Shown: one piece after another, positions 36,828 to 45,639 of the stretch
How positions within the stretch are numbered: the first letter of the stretch is position 1
How the letters are laid out: each line of letters begins with the position of its first letter
Source: PoT sp049331405
GTDB taxonomy: Bacteria; Planctomycetota; Planctomycetia; Isosphaerales; Isosphaeraceae
DNA: 64,000 bases
Assembly (NCBI RefSeq): GCF_049331405.1
Contig: NZ_CP186274.1
Location: forward strand, 8,184,001-8,248,000
Direction: 5' to 3'
The notes under the pieces: generated by a model
Told to the model about the DNA's origin: nothing
Databases searched by the model: none
What the model saw: the letters and a program-made list of their open reading frames with translations, nothing else
Translations under genes and position numbers: made by a program

Positions 36828-37862
36828 TCAGGCCTTGGGAGCCTGCCGGGCGATGTTGACCCAGGTGTGGACGTGCGGCGAACCGTGGAAGTACCAGGCG
36901 AAGGCCGGGCCTTCGAGCTTCCAGATGTCCCAGACCTGGTCGTTGCCAATGTCACCTTCCTTGAAGTAGGTCAGGCGCAGCTTGTCGACGCCCCCTGCCT
37001 CGCGGAGACACTCCTGGACCTCCTCGACGTCGAATGCTCGGAACGGCATGGTCAGGTCCTTGAGTAGCTTCTGGACCATCTGCTTCTGCTGGCCGTCCAG
37101 TTCGGAGACGGAAAGGCCGACCGTGCCAAGGTCGTCGCCCCGGAGCTTGATCGCGCGGGGATCGTCGTCGGCTCCGTCACTGATGAGGGCCTTGGCTTTC
37201 TGCTTGTCGTCCAGGGTGCCGAAGATCTTGTTGGCCTGCTGCCCCTGGTACCACCAGACGTTATTCGTGTGCTTGGGATCTTCGTTGAAGTGGCCGTCAG
37301 CGGCATGGCCGTAGAAGATCGGCCCGCCAAACGCCGCGCCATCGACGCTATTGCCGTCGGCTCGCAGGGTGTCGTGGCGGCCGGTCAGGACCCACTCGAA
37401 CGGCTTGTCGGTGCCCGGCTCGCCGAAGACGGCGACGTGGTAGCTCTCGAAGCCGCCGTAGTCGTCGTCCATCTGCTTATTGAATCGCTCGTAACCTTCT
37501 TCGCTGCAAAGGTTCTTGAAGATCTCTGTGCAGAGGGCCTGCTGCTCGGTGGTCATGTCGCTGATCGTCGGCTTCACAATCGCCCAGTTGTTCTGGACCT
37601 TGGAGCGGAGCGGGTGGTCGAACGGGAAGCAGATCTGCTTCCGCTGCTCGTCCTTCAGCGACTTGAAGAACCGGCCCACGGCGGTCTCGGCCGGGGAGGT
37701 GGGAGACGGGCCGGCGGGGGTGGCGCTCGCGGCCAAGGCCGTTCTCGAACCGATCAGAGGGACCGATGTCGCCAGGGCGGCGGTGCCCAACGCTTTGACG
37801 AAGTCTCGACGTGAAAGGGCCGAGTCGCACTCGCGATCCGAGAACGGACGCTGTTCTGCCAT
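36828..37862 (-). CDS. DUF3500 secreted protein with Tat-type signal
   Basis: The 344-residue protein has an N-terminal twin-arginine signal, SRRDFVKALGTAALATSVPLIG, then a region ending in DUF3500. The sequence includes FPFDHPLRSKVQNNW, EPGTDKPFEWVLTGRHDTLRAD, GPIFYGHAADGHFNEDPKHTNNVWWYQGQQAN and WYFHGSPHVHTWVNIA, all typical of that family. Some DUF3500 proteins resemble extracellular redox or peptidase-like proteins, but the reaction is not established. It is a monocistronic unit convergent with nrdJ. The start at 37862 places RR near residue 18, as expected for Tat export. Confidence 0.9.
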   Translation of the reverse strand: MAEQRPFSDRECDSALSRRDFVKALGTAALATSVPLIGSRTALAASATPAGPSPTSPAETAVGRFFKSLKDEQRKQICFPFDHPLRSKVQNNWAIVKPTISDMTTEQQALCTEIFKNLCSEEGYERFNKQMDDDYGGFESYHVAVFGEPGTDKPFEWVLTGRHDTLRADGNSVDGAAFGGPIFYGHAADGHFNEDPKHTNNVWWYQGQQANKIFGTLDDKQKAKALISDGADDDPRAIKLRGDDLGTVGLSVSELDGQQKQMVQKLLKDLTMPFRAFDVEEVQECLREAGGVDKLRLTYFKEGDIGNDQVWDIWKLEGPAFAWYFHGSPHVHTWVNIARQAPKA

Positions 37863-38186
37863 GGATCTGTCTCCTCTGGGCTGGGGACCAGGAAGCCGCG
37901 AAAAGCAGGCCCACGGTCTCCGACCAATGTGGGAACCGTCCAGTCAACCTATGACGCCCCACATTTCGAGTCAATGAGTTCACGACCCGTTTCTCGATCG
38001 GATGCCGGTCGGCCCGACAGAGCCAACTGATTTAGGCGATCCGCGCATGAAGACGCCCACTCCAGAGATCTAACCTACCGCGCCCTATGGCCATGCCTTC
38101 TGGACCGGATTCCGCAGGCGGATTATCCTGGCCATCTCCTGTAAGGGTCCTAATAACGAACGAATCGATTCCCGGACGAGGCCCAC
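37863..38186. other. Divergent intergenic region, DUF3500 gene to DUF4432 gene
   Basis: About 320 bases between divergent starts. No distinct palindrome or gene is seen. Confidence 0.5.
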
Positions 38187-39380
38187 ATGCCGACGTACCC
38201 GCTCACCGACCTCGCGCGCGATCTCTGGGTTGAGAATTTCTCCCTGAGCGCGGCCGACCTGAACCTCGCCACGCCCCACTCCTGGTCGGTCACTAAGAAG
38301 ACTTTGAGAGGCGGACGCCGCGAGGGGGTCGATCTCGTCCAGGTAGATACGGGCACTTTCTCGTTCTCGGTGCTCCCGACTCGCGGCATGGGGATTTGGA
38401 AGGGGAACTATCAGGGGAATCGCGTCGGCTGGATATCGCCCGTGAAGGACGGCCCGATCAACCCGGCCTTCGTCAACCTCATGAATTGGGGTGGCCTCGG
38501 CTGGCTGGAAGGCTTCGACGAGTTGCTCGTCCGCTGCGGGCTCGAGAACAACGGGGCCCCCTACAGCGACAAATCGGTGAACCCCGATGGGACCGAGCGC
38601 CACACGCTTTATGGTCTCCACGGCAAGATCGCCAACATCCCCGCCTCGCTGGTGACGTTGCACGTCAGCGACAAGGCCCCATACGAGATCACGCTCGAAG
38701 GTCACGTCGACGAGGCGAAGATCTTCGGCCCGCAACTGCGCATGACCACGAAGATCACCACAGTCCCCGGCTCGAACAAGCTGACGGTCGTCGACGTGTT
38801 CACTAATATGAAGGATGTGCCCTGCGACATGCAGGTGCTCTACCATTGGAACTTCGGCCCGCCTCAGCTCGAAGAAGGCTCCCGGCTCGTCGCCCCGATC
38901 AAGACCCTCGTGCCGAGGGATCCGCGGGCGCAGGAAGGACTCGGGCATTTCGACGTCTACGGCGCCCCCGAGCCCGGTTTCGCCGAGCAGGCCTACTTCA
39001 TGGAGATGCAGGCGAAGGAGGACGGTAAGACCCTCGCCATGCTCCGGAATCGTGCCGGCGATAAGGCCGTCGCACTCCGTTTCAACCGCTCGCAACTCCC
39101 CTGCTTCACCCTCTGGAAGTGCACCTCGGGGCACAACGAGGGTTATGTCACGGGCCTGGAGCCGGCGACCAACTTCCCAAATCCAAAGCCGTTCGAGAAG
39201 GAGCGGAATCGCGTGGTGACCCTACCGCCGGGCGGCAGCCACACGACCGAGACGACCCTGGAAATCCTCAATACGACCGAGGCGGTCTCCGAGGTCGAGG
39301 CGGAAATCCAGGCCCTGGCGAAGCTCGGCTCTCCAACGATCCACCGCAACCCGGTCGAGCCCTTCACGCGAGAGGGTTAA
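38187..39380 (+). CDS. DUF4432 aldose-1-epimerase-like protein
   Basis: The 397-residue protein has VDTGTFSFSVLPTRGMGIWKG, GLHGKIANIPA and QVLYHWNFGPPQLEEGS, matching DUF4432, a member of the galactose mutarotase-like beta-sandwich fold. Family members act on or bind sugars; activity of the DUF4432 branch is not well established. Strong sequence conservation at the active-site-like TRGMG and histidines suggests an enzyme. The stop is followed by a perfect bidirectional hairpin shared with the convergent VOC gene. Confidence 0.9.
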   Translation: MPTYPLTDLARDLWVENFSLSAADLNLATPHSWSVTKKTLRGGRREGVDLVQVDTGTFSFSVLPTRGMGIWKGNYQGNRVGWISPVKDGPINPAFVNLMNWGGLGWLEGFDELLVRCGLENNGAPYSDKSVNPDGTERHTLYGLHGKIANIPASLVTLHVSDKAPYEITLEGHVDEAKIFGPQLRMTTKITTVPGSNKLTVVDVFTNMKDVPCDMQVLYHWNFGPPQLEEGSRLVAPIKTLVPRDPRAQEGLGHFDVYGAPEPGFAEQAYFMEMQAKEDGKTLAMLRNRAGDKAVALRFNRSQLPCFTLWKCTSGHNEGYVTGLEPATNFPNPKPFEKERNRVVTLPPGGSHTTETTLEILNTTEAVSEVEAEIQALAKLGSPTIHRNPVEPFTREG

Positions 39381-39394
39381 GAGCTTCGCTCATT

Positions 39395-39432
39395 CCTTCA
39401 TGCCTCGCGTCCCGTTACGCGAGGCATGAAGG
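39395..39432. terminator. Bidirectional terminator with perfect 16-bp stem
   Basis: Arms 39395-39410 and 39417-39432 are exact reverse complements around a 6-base loop. It lies between the stops of two convergent genes (39380 and 39446). Confidence 0.88.
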
Positions 39433-39445
39433 AGATGCCCAGCAA

Positions 39446-39877
39446 TCATGCCTGCGAGACCGGCCCCGCCGGGTAGTAGGTACCGAAGTACCAGACCTGC
39501 CCTTCCGGATCCTTGACCCCGAATTCGCGCGATCCATAGTCCGTATCGCGGAGACCGATGAGAATCTCGGCCCCCGCGTCTCGGACCATTTCGTAATACG
39601 AATCTATGTTGTGAATGTAAATATAAAGAGTCTGCGTCACACCTCCGGTCTCGGACGGGGACTTGAGACCGATCTCGCCGGGCTTCGAGGATCCGAGCAT
39701 GATCACGCCAGCACCGAACTTGAGCTGTGCGTGGGCGATCGTCCCAACCGGACCGGGGACCACGAACTGCTTTTCGAATCCGAAGACACTGACCAGCCAA
39801 TCGATGATGGCGGGGGCATCCTTGTAGCAGATCGCGGGGAAGATGTTGGGGCGTCCGTCGAACGTCGGGGATGACAT
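39446..39877 (-). CDS. VOC-family (glyoxalase/bleomycin-resistance-like) protein
   Basis: The 143-residue protein has two paired beta-alpha-beta halves, as in vicinal-oxygen-chelate folds, with IFPAICYKDAPAIIDWLVSVFGFEKQFVV in the first and TLYIYIHNIDSYYEMVRDAGAEI plus REFGVKDPEGQVWYFGTY in the second. VOC proteins bind metals or drugs; the metal-binding residues cannot be settled from sequence alone. The AraC-type regulator gene lies upstream on the same strand (gap about 110 bases), so it may regulate this gene. Confidence 0.85.
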   Translation of the reverse strand: MSSPTFDGRPNIFPAICYKDAPAIIDWLVSVFGFEKQFVVPGPVGTIAHAQLKFGAGVIMLGSSKPGEIGLKSPSETGGVTQTLYIYIHNIDSYYEMVRDAGAEILIGLRDTDYGSREFGVKDPEGQVWYFGTYYPAGPVSQA

Positions 39878-39986
39878 GACGTCTCCGTTCTTCAGAGAAA
39901 CTCCCTGGAAATCTCGACACGAGACGCATCATAGGGAGTTCACTCGAACGGCTCTTGGACGATTTTTACCCGACTCGAGATCCGCG

Positions 39987-40901
39987 TCAGGAGCCGTCAT
40001 TGCCCCCGCCGTCCGGGAGCATCCGCCCGAGATACTCGGTGGGAGTACATCCGGTGAAGCCGCGGAAATCTCGGATCAGGTGGGCCTGGTCGTAATAGCC
40101 GCTCCTCAGCGCGACGTCGACCCAGCGGATCTGCGCGTTCGCTTCGAGCAGATTCAGCGCCTTGCGAAAGCGGAGGATTCGCGCCAGGGTCTTGGGAGGC
40201 ACGCCAACATGATCACGAAACTGGGCGATCAAATATTTGGGACTGCATCCGATTTCGGAGGAAAGGCCTCCGATACCGACCTGCCCGCCGCTCGCCTCGA
40301 GTTGGTTCCAGGCCCAGACGACTCCTTCGGCCGGAGGGTTCGCTGCAAGGATTCGCCCCGAGATATAGGACTCGAGAATCGAGAACCTTCGGGGCCAGTC
40401 TCTCGCTTCGCACAACCTCTCGACGAGCAGGCCCGCCCCTTCCCCAAGCACGTCGCCATCATCCACGACGAGGTTCGTCAGGGAACCCATCGGGACGCCG
40501 AAGAAAAGGCATGCACCAATCGGCGTGAAATCAACCTGGATGCAACGCGTCGACCCCGGTGACTCGACCAGGGCGTACGACTCATGCAGACCCGCGACGA
40601 ACGAGCCAAGTGCCCTGGGAGATGCCTCCAACTCATTGGGATCGAGCAGATGGAACGGTCGCCCGAGGTTGACGATCCAGGCGACGCTACTTGAAGGGAT
40701 CTCGCGGCGACGCACGACCCGCTTCGCGTCCTCTCTCCACCCCTGGTAGCCCCCGACGATATAGGGTCGAAGATGCGAGGAAGGGTCCTGGAAAACGGCC
40801 TCCCAGGAATGATCGGCTGATTCGTGGCGGACCACTCGCCGAGGGGGCGGCTCCGCGTCTCGAGGTCTTGAAGAGGTCGAAGCCCTGCTCATCGGTCGCA
40901 T
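39987..40901 (-). CDS. AraC-family transcriptional regulator
   Basis: The C-terminal 100 residues form the AraC double helix-turn-helix: IGGLSSEIGCSPKYLIAQFRDHVGVPPKTLARILRFRKAL and DVALRSGYYDQAHLIRDFRGFTGCTPTEYLGRML. The N-terminal part (about 150-200 residues) is a ligand-binding or dimerisation domain with no recognised motif. The start is uncertain; in-frame ATGs at 40976, 40901 and 40892 are possible, and I use 40901, which gives 304 residues. It probably controls the VOC gene downstream. The protein matches activators with a C-terminal DNA-binding domain. Confidence 0.85.
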   Translation of the reverse strand: MRPMSRASTSSRPRDAEPPPRRVVRHESADHSWEAVFQDPSSHLRPYIVGGYQGWREDAKRVVRRREIPSSSVAWIVNLGRPFHLLDPNELEASPRALGSFVAGLHESYALVESPGSTRCIQVDFTPIGACLFFGVPMGSLTNLVVDDGDVLGEGAGLLVERLCEARDWPRRFSILESYISGRILAANPPAEGVVWAWNQLEASGGQVGIGGLSSEIGCSPKYLIAQFRDHVGVPPKTLARILRFRKALNLLEANAQIRWVDVALRSGYYDQAHLIRDFRGFTGCTPTEYLGRMLPDGGGNDGS

Positions 40902-40993
40902 CCTGCGAGGTTTCGATGGGTGAATCCATCCGACCCGGTTCAAGAGGGAAGGTTCAAGGAATCTAATAGCTTTCATTGGCGATGGGTTGGTCG

Positions 40994-41458
40994 TCAGGAA
41001 CCGTATTTTCCGGGAGGGAGTTGCTCAATCCAGGTGTCAATCGTCAGGCGTTGGTCCTCGTGGAAAAGCGATCCGGCAGGTAGCCTTGCCTCAATTGCGA
41101 TATGGTAGCGGCTTTCATCTCGTTCCAAGAACCTCATGGTCAGTTCGTCTACATCTCCATGTTCCCCGATGTAGACCGAGAAGTATGGGTCTCCCGACTC
41201 TTCATCGAACGGTTCCTTCAGGTAGATCTTTTGACCGACCAGATCGGGTAGGCTCGGGAGCGGGATCGGGTCCCCTTCGGCATAGAACCTGACACCGTTA
41301 TCACACCAGAAGTCCTCCAGGGAAAACGTGTTGATCCCTTCGGTACAGATATTGAACTCCCAACCAGGCTTACCCTGCCTATCGTCGGTGATGTACCGAA
41401 ACGTCGTAGAATGGACCTTGAAAACATGGGAGCCTATGGAGAGAGTGTTCTTGACCAT
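40994..41458 (-). CDS. Hypothetical protein, conserved-looking, no recognised domain
   Basis: The 154-residue acidic protein has no motif that I recognise. The sequence alternates strands and turns (for example VFKVHSTTFRYITDDRQGKPGWEFNI) with ESGDPYFSVYIGEHGDVDELTMRF, suggesting a beta-rich fold. The ATG at 41458 has AGAGGA 8 bases upstream, a good start signal. It is located between an AraC-type regulator and a metal-transport ATPase, but spacing does not show an operon. Immunity-like or small structural proteins are possible alternatives; there is no evidence for either. Confidence 0.65.
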   Translation of the reverse strand: MVKNTLSIGSHVFKVHSTTFRYITDDRQGKPGWEFNICTEGINTFSLEDFWCDNGVRFYAEGDPIPLPSLPDLVGQKIYLKEPFDEESGDPYFSVYIGEHGDVDELTMRFLERDESRYHIAIEARLPAGSLFHEDQRLTIDTWIEQLPPGKYGS

Positions 41459-41485
41459 CCCGCAATCCTCTTGGCAGGCAAGAAG

Positions 41486-43639
41486 TTATGACTTCGCCGC
41501 GATGTTCGAGCCGCGGAGCAATCGCAAAGCATTCACCGTGACGAGCAGGCTCGTCCCCAGGTCGGCGGCGATGGCCAGGCCGAGGTTTGCATAACCCAGG
41601 GCCGCGAGGACGAGCACGAGCCCCTTGGTGCCGAGCGCAAGCGCGATGTTCTGCCGGATCCGCGCGAGGGTCATGCGACTATGCCGAACCAGCCAGGGGA
41701 GCGCCGCGAGGTTGTCGGCCATCAGCACGACGTCTGCCGTCTCCAATGCGGCTCCGCTCGAAATCCCGCCGAGGGCCACGCTGACCCGAGCGGAGGCGAG
41801 TGCGGGGGCATCGTTCACGCCGTCGCCGATCATCCCCGTCGGCCCATGCCGGCCCTCGATCTCGCGGATCGCCGTGACCTTGTCTGCCGGGAGGAGTTCG
41901 GCTCGATGCTCCTTGATGCCGAGTTGCCGGGCCATCGCGGCGGCCGTGATGGCGTTGTCGCCGGTCAACATCACGGTATCGATGCCGAGTTGGTTGAGTT
42001 CGGCCACGACTCCTGCAGCTTCGGGACGCGCCTGGTCGGCGAGCCGGATCCAGCCCAGCGGGCCGGTCTCGGTGCTGAGTGCCACCGACGTGCCGGCGTT
42101 CGATTCGGCGTGGCCGAGCCTGGCGTGGAACTCGGGGCGGCAGAGGCCGGCCTCCTCGATGTAGCGATGGCTGCCGATGTGATACTCGACGGCATCGACG
42201 CGACCCGAGGCACCGAGGCCAGGACGGGCGAGGTAATCGTCGGCCACCGGGACGGTGAGCAATCGCTCCCGCGCATGGCGAGCGATCGCGCGACCAAGCA
42301 CATGGCCACCCCGATCTCCCAACGCCGCGGCGATCCGCAGCAGGTCATCGTCAGGGTGGACACCAGTGGCCACCACCTCGACAACGGCGGGCTCGCCTCG
42401 CGTGAGTGTGCCCGTTTTATCGAACGCCAGGGCTCGCAGGCGGCCGAATTCCTCCAGGTACGCCCCCCCCTTGATGAGGATGCCGTTCCTCGCCGCGGCG
42501 GCCAGACCGCTGACCACGGCAACTGGGGTGGAGATCACCAGAGCACAAGGGCAGGCGATGACGAGGATGACCAATCCTTTGGAAAACCATCGAGACCAGA
42601 CGGCCGCGTCGGGATGAGCCCCCAACGCCAGGAGGAGCAGGGGCGGGACGAGCATAATCGCGAGGGCCGCGATCATGGCGGCGGGCGTGTAATAGGAGGC
42701 AAAGTGGCCGATGCGACGCTCGACGGGTGCGCGAGAGGTTTGAGCCTCGCGGACCTGGTGAATAATCCGAGAGATCAGTGCATCGCCCACCGGACCAGAG
42801 GCCTCGACGGTCAGTGATCCCTCGCCATTGACCGACCCGGCGAAGACGGTGTCATCCACCTCGCGGAGGATCGGCACCGATTCTCCCGTGATCGCCCGCT
42901 GGTCGACGCTCGACCGCCCCTCGATCACGCGACCATCGGCGGGGATGCGTTCCCCGGCTCGGATGTGAATGTGATCCCCGGTCGCGATCTGCGAAGCGGG
43001 CAATACCCGGATCGTCCCGTCGGGCCCGATGACCTCGGCGGTTTCCGGCGCAACCAACAGCAGCTTACGAACCGCTCGCTTGGCACGTTCCAGGCTCCAG
43101 GCCTCGAGGAGTTCCGAGAGCCCGAAGAGGAAAGCGACCGTGGCGGCTTCGTCCCATTCTCTCAGAGCCAAGGCGCCGACGATGGCCGCCGTCATGAGCA
43201 CATGGATATCGAGTCGGAGCCGCAGCAGGCTCCGAAAGGCCTTGAAAACCAACTCGGCCCCGCCGATCAGGATTGCACCCAGGTAGGCGACCCGCTCGAT
43301 GCCCCCGGGCAAGCCGAGCAACCAGGCGATCCAGCCGAAAACCACGAAGAGGCCCGAGACTCCGGTCGCCAGCCAGCGTCGGTTCCGTTCCCACCAGGGG
43401 GGCGGGACCTCGGCGTCATTGACGAGGCTCGACTTCATGCCGGCCTTCGTCAGCACGTGTTCGACGATGCCCTCGGGGCGGACGTTGTTGGATTCGTAGT
43501 CGACCGTCATCGTCCCGAGCGTGAGGTCGAACTGGAGTCGGGAGATCCCCGGGAAATGCTCGAGGGCCGTCTGGAGCTCCCCCATCTCGACGGGGCAGTC
43601 CAGACCCTGAACCTTGAGCGTACAACGGGCTCGGCTCAT
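41486..43639 (-). CDS. P1B-type heavy-metal-translocating ATPase (Zn/Cd-like)
   Basis: The 717-residue protein has an N-terminal HMA-like domain with GLDCPVE in place of the usual GMTCxxC, so its second metal cysteine is missing. The membrane and catalytic signatures are complete: TGES (251-254), CPC (363-365), phosphorylated Asp407 in DKTGTLT, and GDGVND. The final helix has ADLGTSLLVTVNALRLL, which in the P1B-2 subgroup favours zinc, cadmium or lead export. The normal SEHP-type motif appears as GGHVLG, so its proline is replaced by valine. Overall function: ATP-driven efflux of divalent soft metals. No MerR/ArsR regulator is adjacent. Confidence 0.93.
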   Translation of the reverse strand: MSRARCTLKVQGLDCPVEMGELQTALEHFPGISRLQFDLTLGTMTVDYESNNVRPEGIVEHVLTKAGMKSSLVNDAEVPPPWWERNRRWLATGVSGLFVVFGWIAWLLGLPGGIERVAYLGAILIGGAELVFKAFRSLLRLRLDIHVLMTAAIVGALALREWDEAATVAFLFGLSELLEAWSLERAKRAVRKLLLVAPETAEVIGPDGTIRVLPASQIATGDHIHIRAGERIPADGRVIEGRSSVDQRAITGESVPILREVDDTVFAGSVNGEGSLTVEASGPVGDALISRIIHQVREAQTSRAPVERRIGHFASYYTPAAMIAALAIMLVPPLLLLALGAHPDAAVWSRWFSKGLVILVIACPCALVISTPVAVVSGLAAAARNGILIKGGAYLEEFGRLRALAFDKTGTLTRGEPAVVEVVATGVHPDDDLLRIAAALGDRGGHVLGRAIARHARERLLTVPVADDYLARPGLGASGRVDAVEYHIGSHRYIEEAGLCRPEFHARLGHAESNAGTSVALSTETGPLGWIRLADQARPEAAGVVAELNQLGIDTVMLTGDNAITAAAMARQLGIKEHRAELLPADKVTAIREIEGRHGPTGMIGDGVNDAPALASARVSVALGGISSGAALETADVVLMADNLAALPWLVRHSRMTLARIRQNIALALGTKGLVLVLAALGYANLGLAIAADLGTSLLVTVNALRLLRGSNIAAKS

Positions 43640-43955
43640 CTCCGCTTATCCTCAGAGCCCGGCGAGTCGCCTGAAGGCGTGCCTGCGAATCATGGGCGGA
43701 ATCTCGCGAGGAAGCACGGCCGATCGCGACGTCGCGGGAATTGTTTCCGGTCGAAAACATTTGGAATCGATCGAGCCGGCAACCTTGCGCGACTCGAAGG
43801 GACGACGAACCGGGTCATGGACCATGATCCCGGGCCCGGCCCATCAGATGATGCCATCTGGCGCGATTATAAGTGCTGGGGCCATATCGGGAAACGCGAG
43901 AACGTCGTTTTGGACAACTTGCGTCAACTCTCGACGGCCTGATACATTAAGGATC
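43640..43955. other. Divergent intergenic region, metal ATPase to PSP1 gene
   Basis: About 315 bases holding both promoters. A frame open from 43614 leads into the PSP1 gene, but its residues lack homology. No metal-responsive operator is obvious. Confidence 0.45.
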
Positions 43956-44618
43956 ATGGATGCTTCTCAATCGCGTGACGAGTCCCGCATGCAAATCACC
44001 TATTTGATCCGTTACGGTACGATGGCCAGGGTCGGCCAGTTCGTCTCGACCGACGCCGAGCTGAAGCGAGGAGAGACGGTGGTGATCCGCTCGCATCGGG
44101 GCACGGAACTCGGAGAAGTCCTGATCCCCGTCGCAACCCCCTCCGAAACAGAGGGCTACGCGGGCGCGGTGATCCTGCGCGTGGCCGATCAAAATGACCT
44201 GGCCCGAGCCCGCGAAGTCGAGGCCGAGCGGGGCGAACGCCTGACGCTCTGCCAGGAAGTCTTTGATGAGGGCGTCTGGCCGATCGCCCTGATCGATGTC
44301 GAACCCCTCCTGGATGACCGCCGGACGGTCCTCCACTACCTCGGCCCGCACCGGCTCGATACGGTCGGGATCCTCGCCGCCTTCCGCAGCAAGTACGACC
44401 TCGACATCATGCTCGAGCCGGTCGGCAAGGATGTGCAGGAGGCCGAGGTCGAGCACGAGGACGCTTCCGACGGCGGTTGCGGGAGTTGCGGCTCGGATGG
44501 CGGCTGCGGCTCGGGTTCTTGCGGATCCGTTGGCGAGGGAGGTTCGAGCCACGGAGGCTGTTCGTCCTGCGGGGTGAAAGGGCTCCTCAAGAAGCGACGA
44601 GCCCCGGTCACCCATTGA
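43956..44618 (+). CDS. PSP1-domain protein with Gly/Cys-rich tail
   Basis: The 220-residue protein matches the PSP1 C-terminal domain family: YLIRYGTMARVGQFVSTDAELKRGETVVIRSHRGTELGEVL, then an RTVLHYLGPHRLDTVGILAAFRSKYDLDIML region. PSP1 proteins (YaaT in Bacillus, which assists RNase Y and competence/sporulation control) bind other proteins. The last 45 residues are unusual: repeats of GGCGSCGSDGGCGSGSCGS and GGCSSCG give about nine cysteines, possibly a metal-binding tail. Start at ATG 43956, with AAGGA just upstream; a shorter start at 43989 is possible. Confidence 0.85.
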   Translation: MDASQSRDESRMQITYLIRYGTMARVGQFVSTDAELKRGETVVIRSHRGTELGEVLIPVATPSETEGYAGAVILRVADQNDLARAREVEAERGERLTLCQEVFDEGVWPIALIDVEPLLDDRRTVLHYLGPHRLDTVGILAAFRSKYDLDIMLEPVGKDVQEAEVEHEDASDGGCGSCGSDGGCGSGSCGSVGEGGSSHGGCSSCGVKGLLKKRRAPVTH

Positions 44619-44630
44619 CCCGCAGGAAGC

Positions 44631-45437
44631 TCAAGGCTTGCTGGGGTCGACGAACAGGAGTCGGCCGTAGTCCTCATAGAGGTGGAAGCTGAGCTTCTTG
44701 AGCGGGGCCGAGCTCATCAGGACAGGGTCCGTCCCCTCGGGGCCGTAGTCGTAGCGGCAGAGGGCGAAGTCCCAGGCGTCCCCCACCTTCGGCTTGCCAC
44801 CGCTTGGGGTGAAGATCGACCAGGGCATGCGGCCCTCGACGGTCCAGCTCCTGTCCTTATCCCCGGGCTTGTCGACGGTCCCTTCGGCCACCGCAACGGC
44901 CTCGAACCCCAACGGCGGAAGGGCGGCGATGGTCGCGACGTCGAATCCGCGTTTCGGGAAGGGGTATTCGAGTATCACGGACTTCGGGTTCACCTGGAAC
45001 TCGTAGTAGGCCGGCTTCTCTTTGCTCGGCTTGAAGAAGAGCTCGAAGACGTCGCCGTTCCAGAGGTAGTCATTCCGCTTGGTGCCGAACGACTTCAACT
45101 CGGCGTCGGGCATGGTGGCGGCGAAGTAGAACGCCTCGTCGTCCCAGGCGAGCCAGGCTTTCATGCCCGATTTCGGGTCGACGCCCGCCCAGTACGAGGG
45201 GAAGCGGTCGATGAGTTCGGCCTGCTTCCAGGCGTCGTCGTCGAGCTTGCCGTCGAGCTTGGGAGCCTTGGTCACCTTCCTGCAGGTCGCCTCGTGCGTG
45301 GCGAGAGGCTTTTTCGCCTCGCCATCGGAGGTGGCGGAACCCTTGGCTCCCTGCCCGAAGGCCGACACGCCCGGCATCGCCAGGCAGAGCGCGAGCAGGG
45401 GGAACATCCACGAAGACTGTCGCCGTCGCAAGGCCAT
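44631..45437 (-). CDS. Secreted CBM9-like carbohydrate-binding protein
   Basis: The 268-residue protein begins with a signal peptide (MFPLLALCLAMPGVSAFG), and its mature portion contains LDGKLDDDAWKQAELIDRF and MKAWLAWDDEAFYFAATMPDAE, then NDYLWNGDVFELFFKP, hallmarks of family-9 carbohydrate-binding-like (DOMON/cbm9_1) domains. Such modules bind sugar ends in xylanases or act alone as sugar-binding proteins. No catalytic domain is attached. The start at 45437 is preferred because it gives the signal peptide; an upstream frame opens at 45740. It ends 12 bases from the convergent PSP1 gene. Confidence 0.82.
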   Translation of the reverse strand: MALRRRQSSWMFPLLALCLAMPGVSAFGQGAKGSATSDGEAKKPLATHEATCRKVTKAPKLDGKLDDDAWKQAELIDRFPSYWAGVDPKSGMKAWLAWDDEAFYFAATMPDAELKSFGTKRNDYLWNGDVFELFFKPSKEKPAYYEFQVNPKSVILEYPFPKRGFDVATIAALPPLGFEAVAVAEGTVDKPGDKDRSWTVEGRMPWSIFTPSGGKPKVGDAWDFALCRYDYGPEGTDPVLMSSAPLKKLSFHLYEDYGRLLFVDPSKP

Positions 45438-45639
45438 GTGCCGAGGCCCTCTCGAAGTGGTGATGTGGTCGAATCCCGGCTGAGGACAGGATAGTCGAAG
45501 TGGGCGCGAGTGAGCAGTAGGTAGTCCGGATTGACCAATCCGGCCAAGTCGACCAGAATCCGGCCTCGCCCGCTCCCTGCCGGGAGCCTCGTACCGATTC
45601 TCAATCGCGCCCGACAGGGTCGGGAAGGAGCCGGCAAGG

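Noticed and set aside
38085..39134. A 349-residue frame antisense to the DUF4432 gene
   Set aside because: It is a shadow of the conserved plus-strand gene with no domain content.
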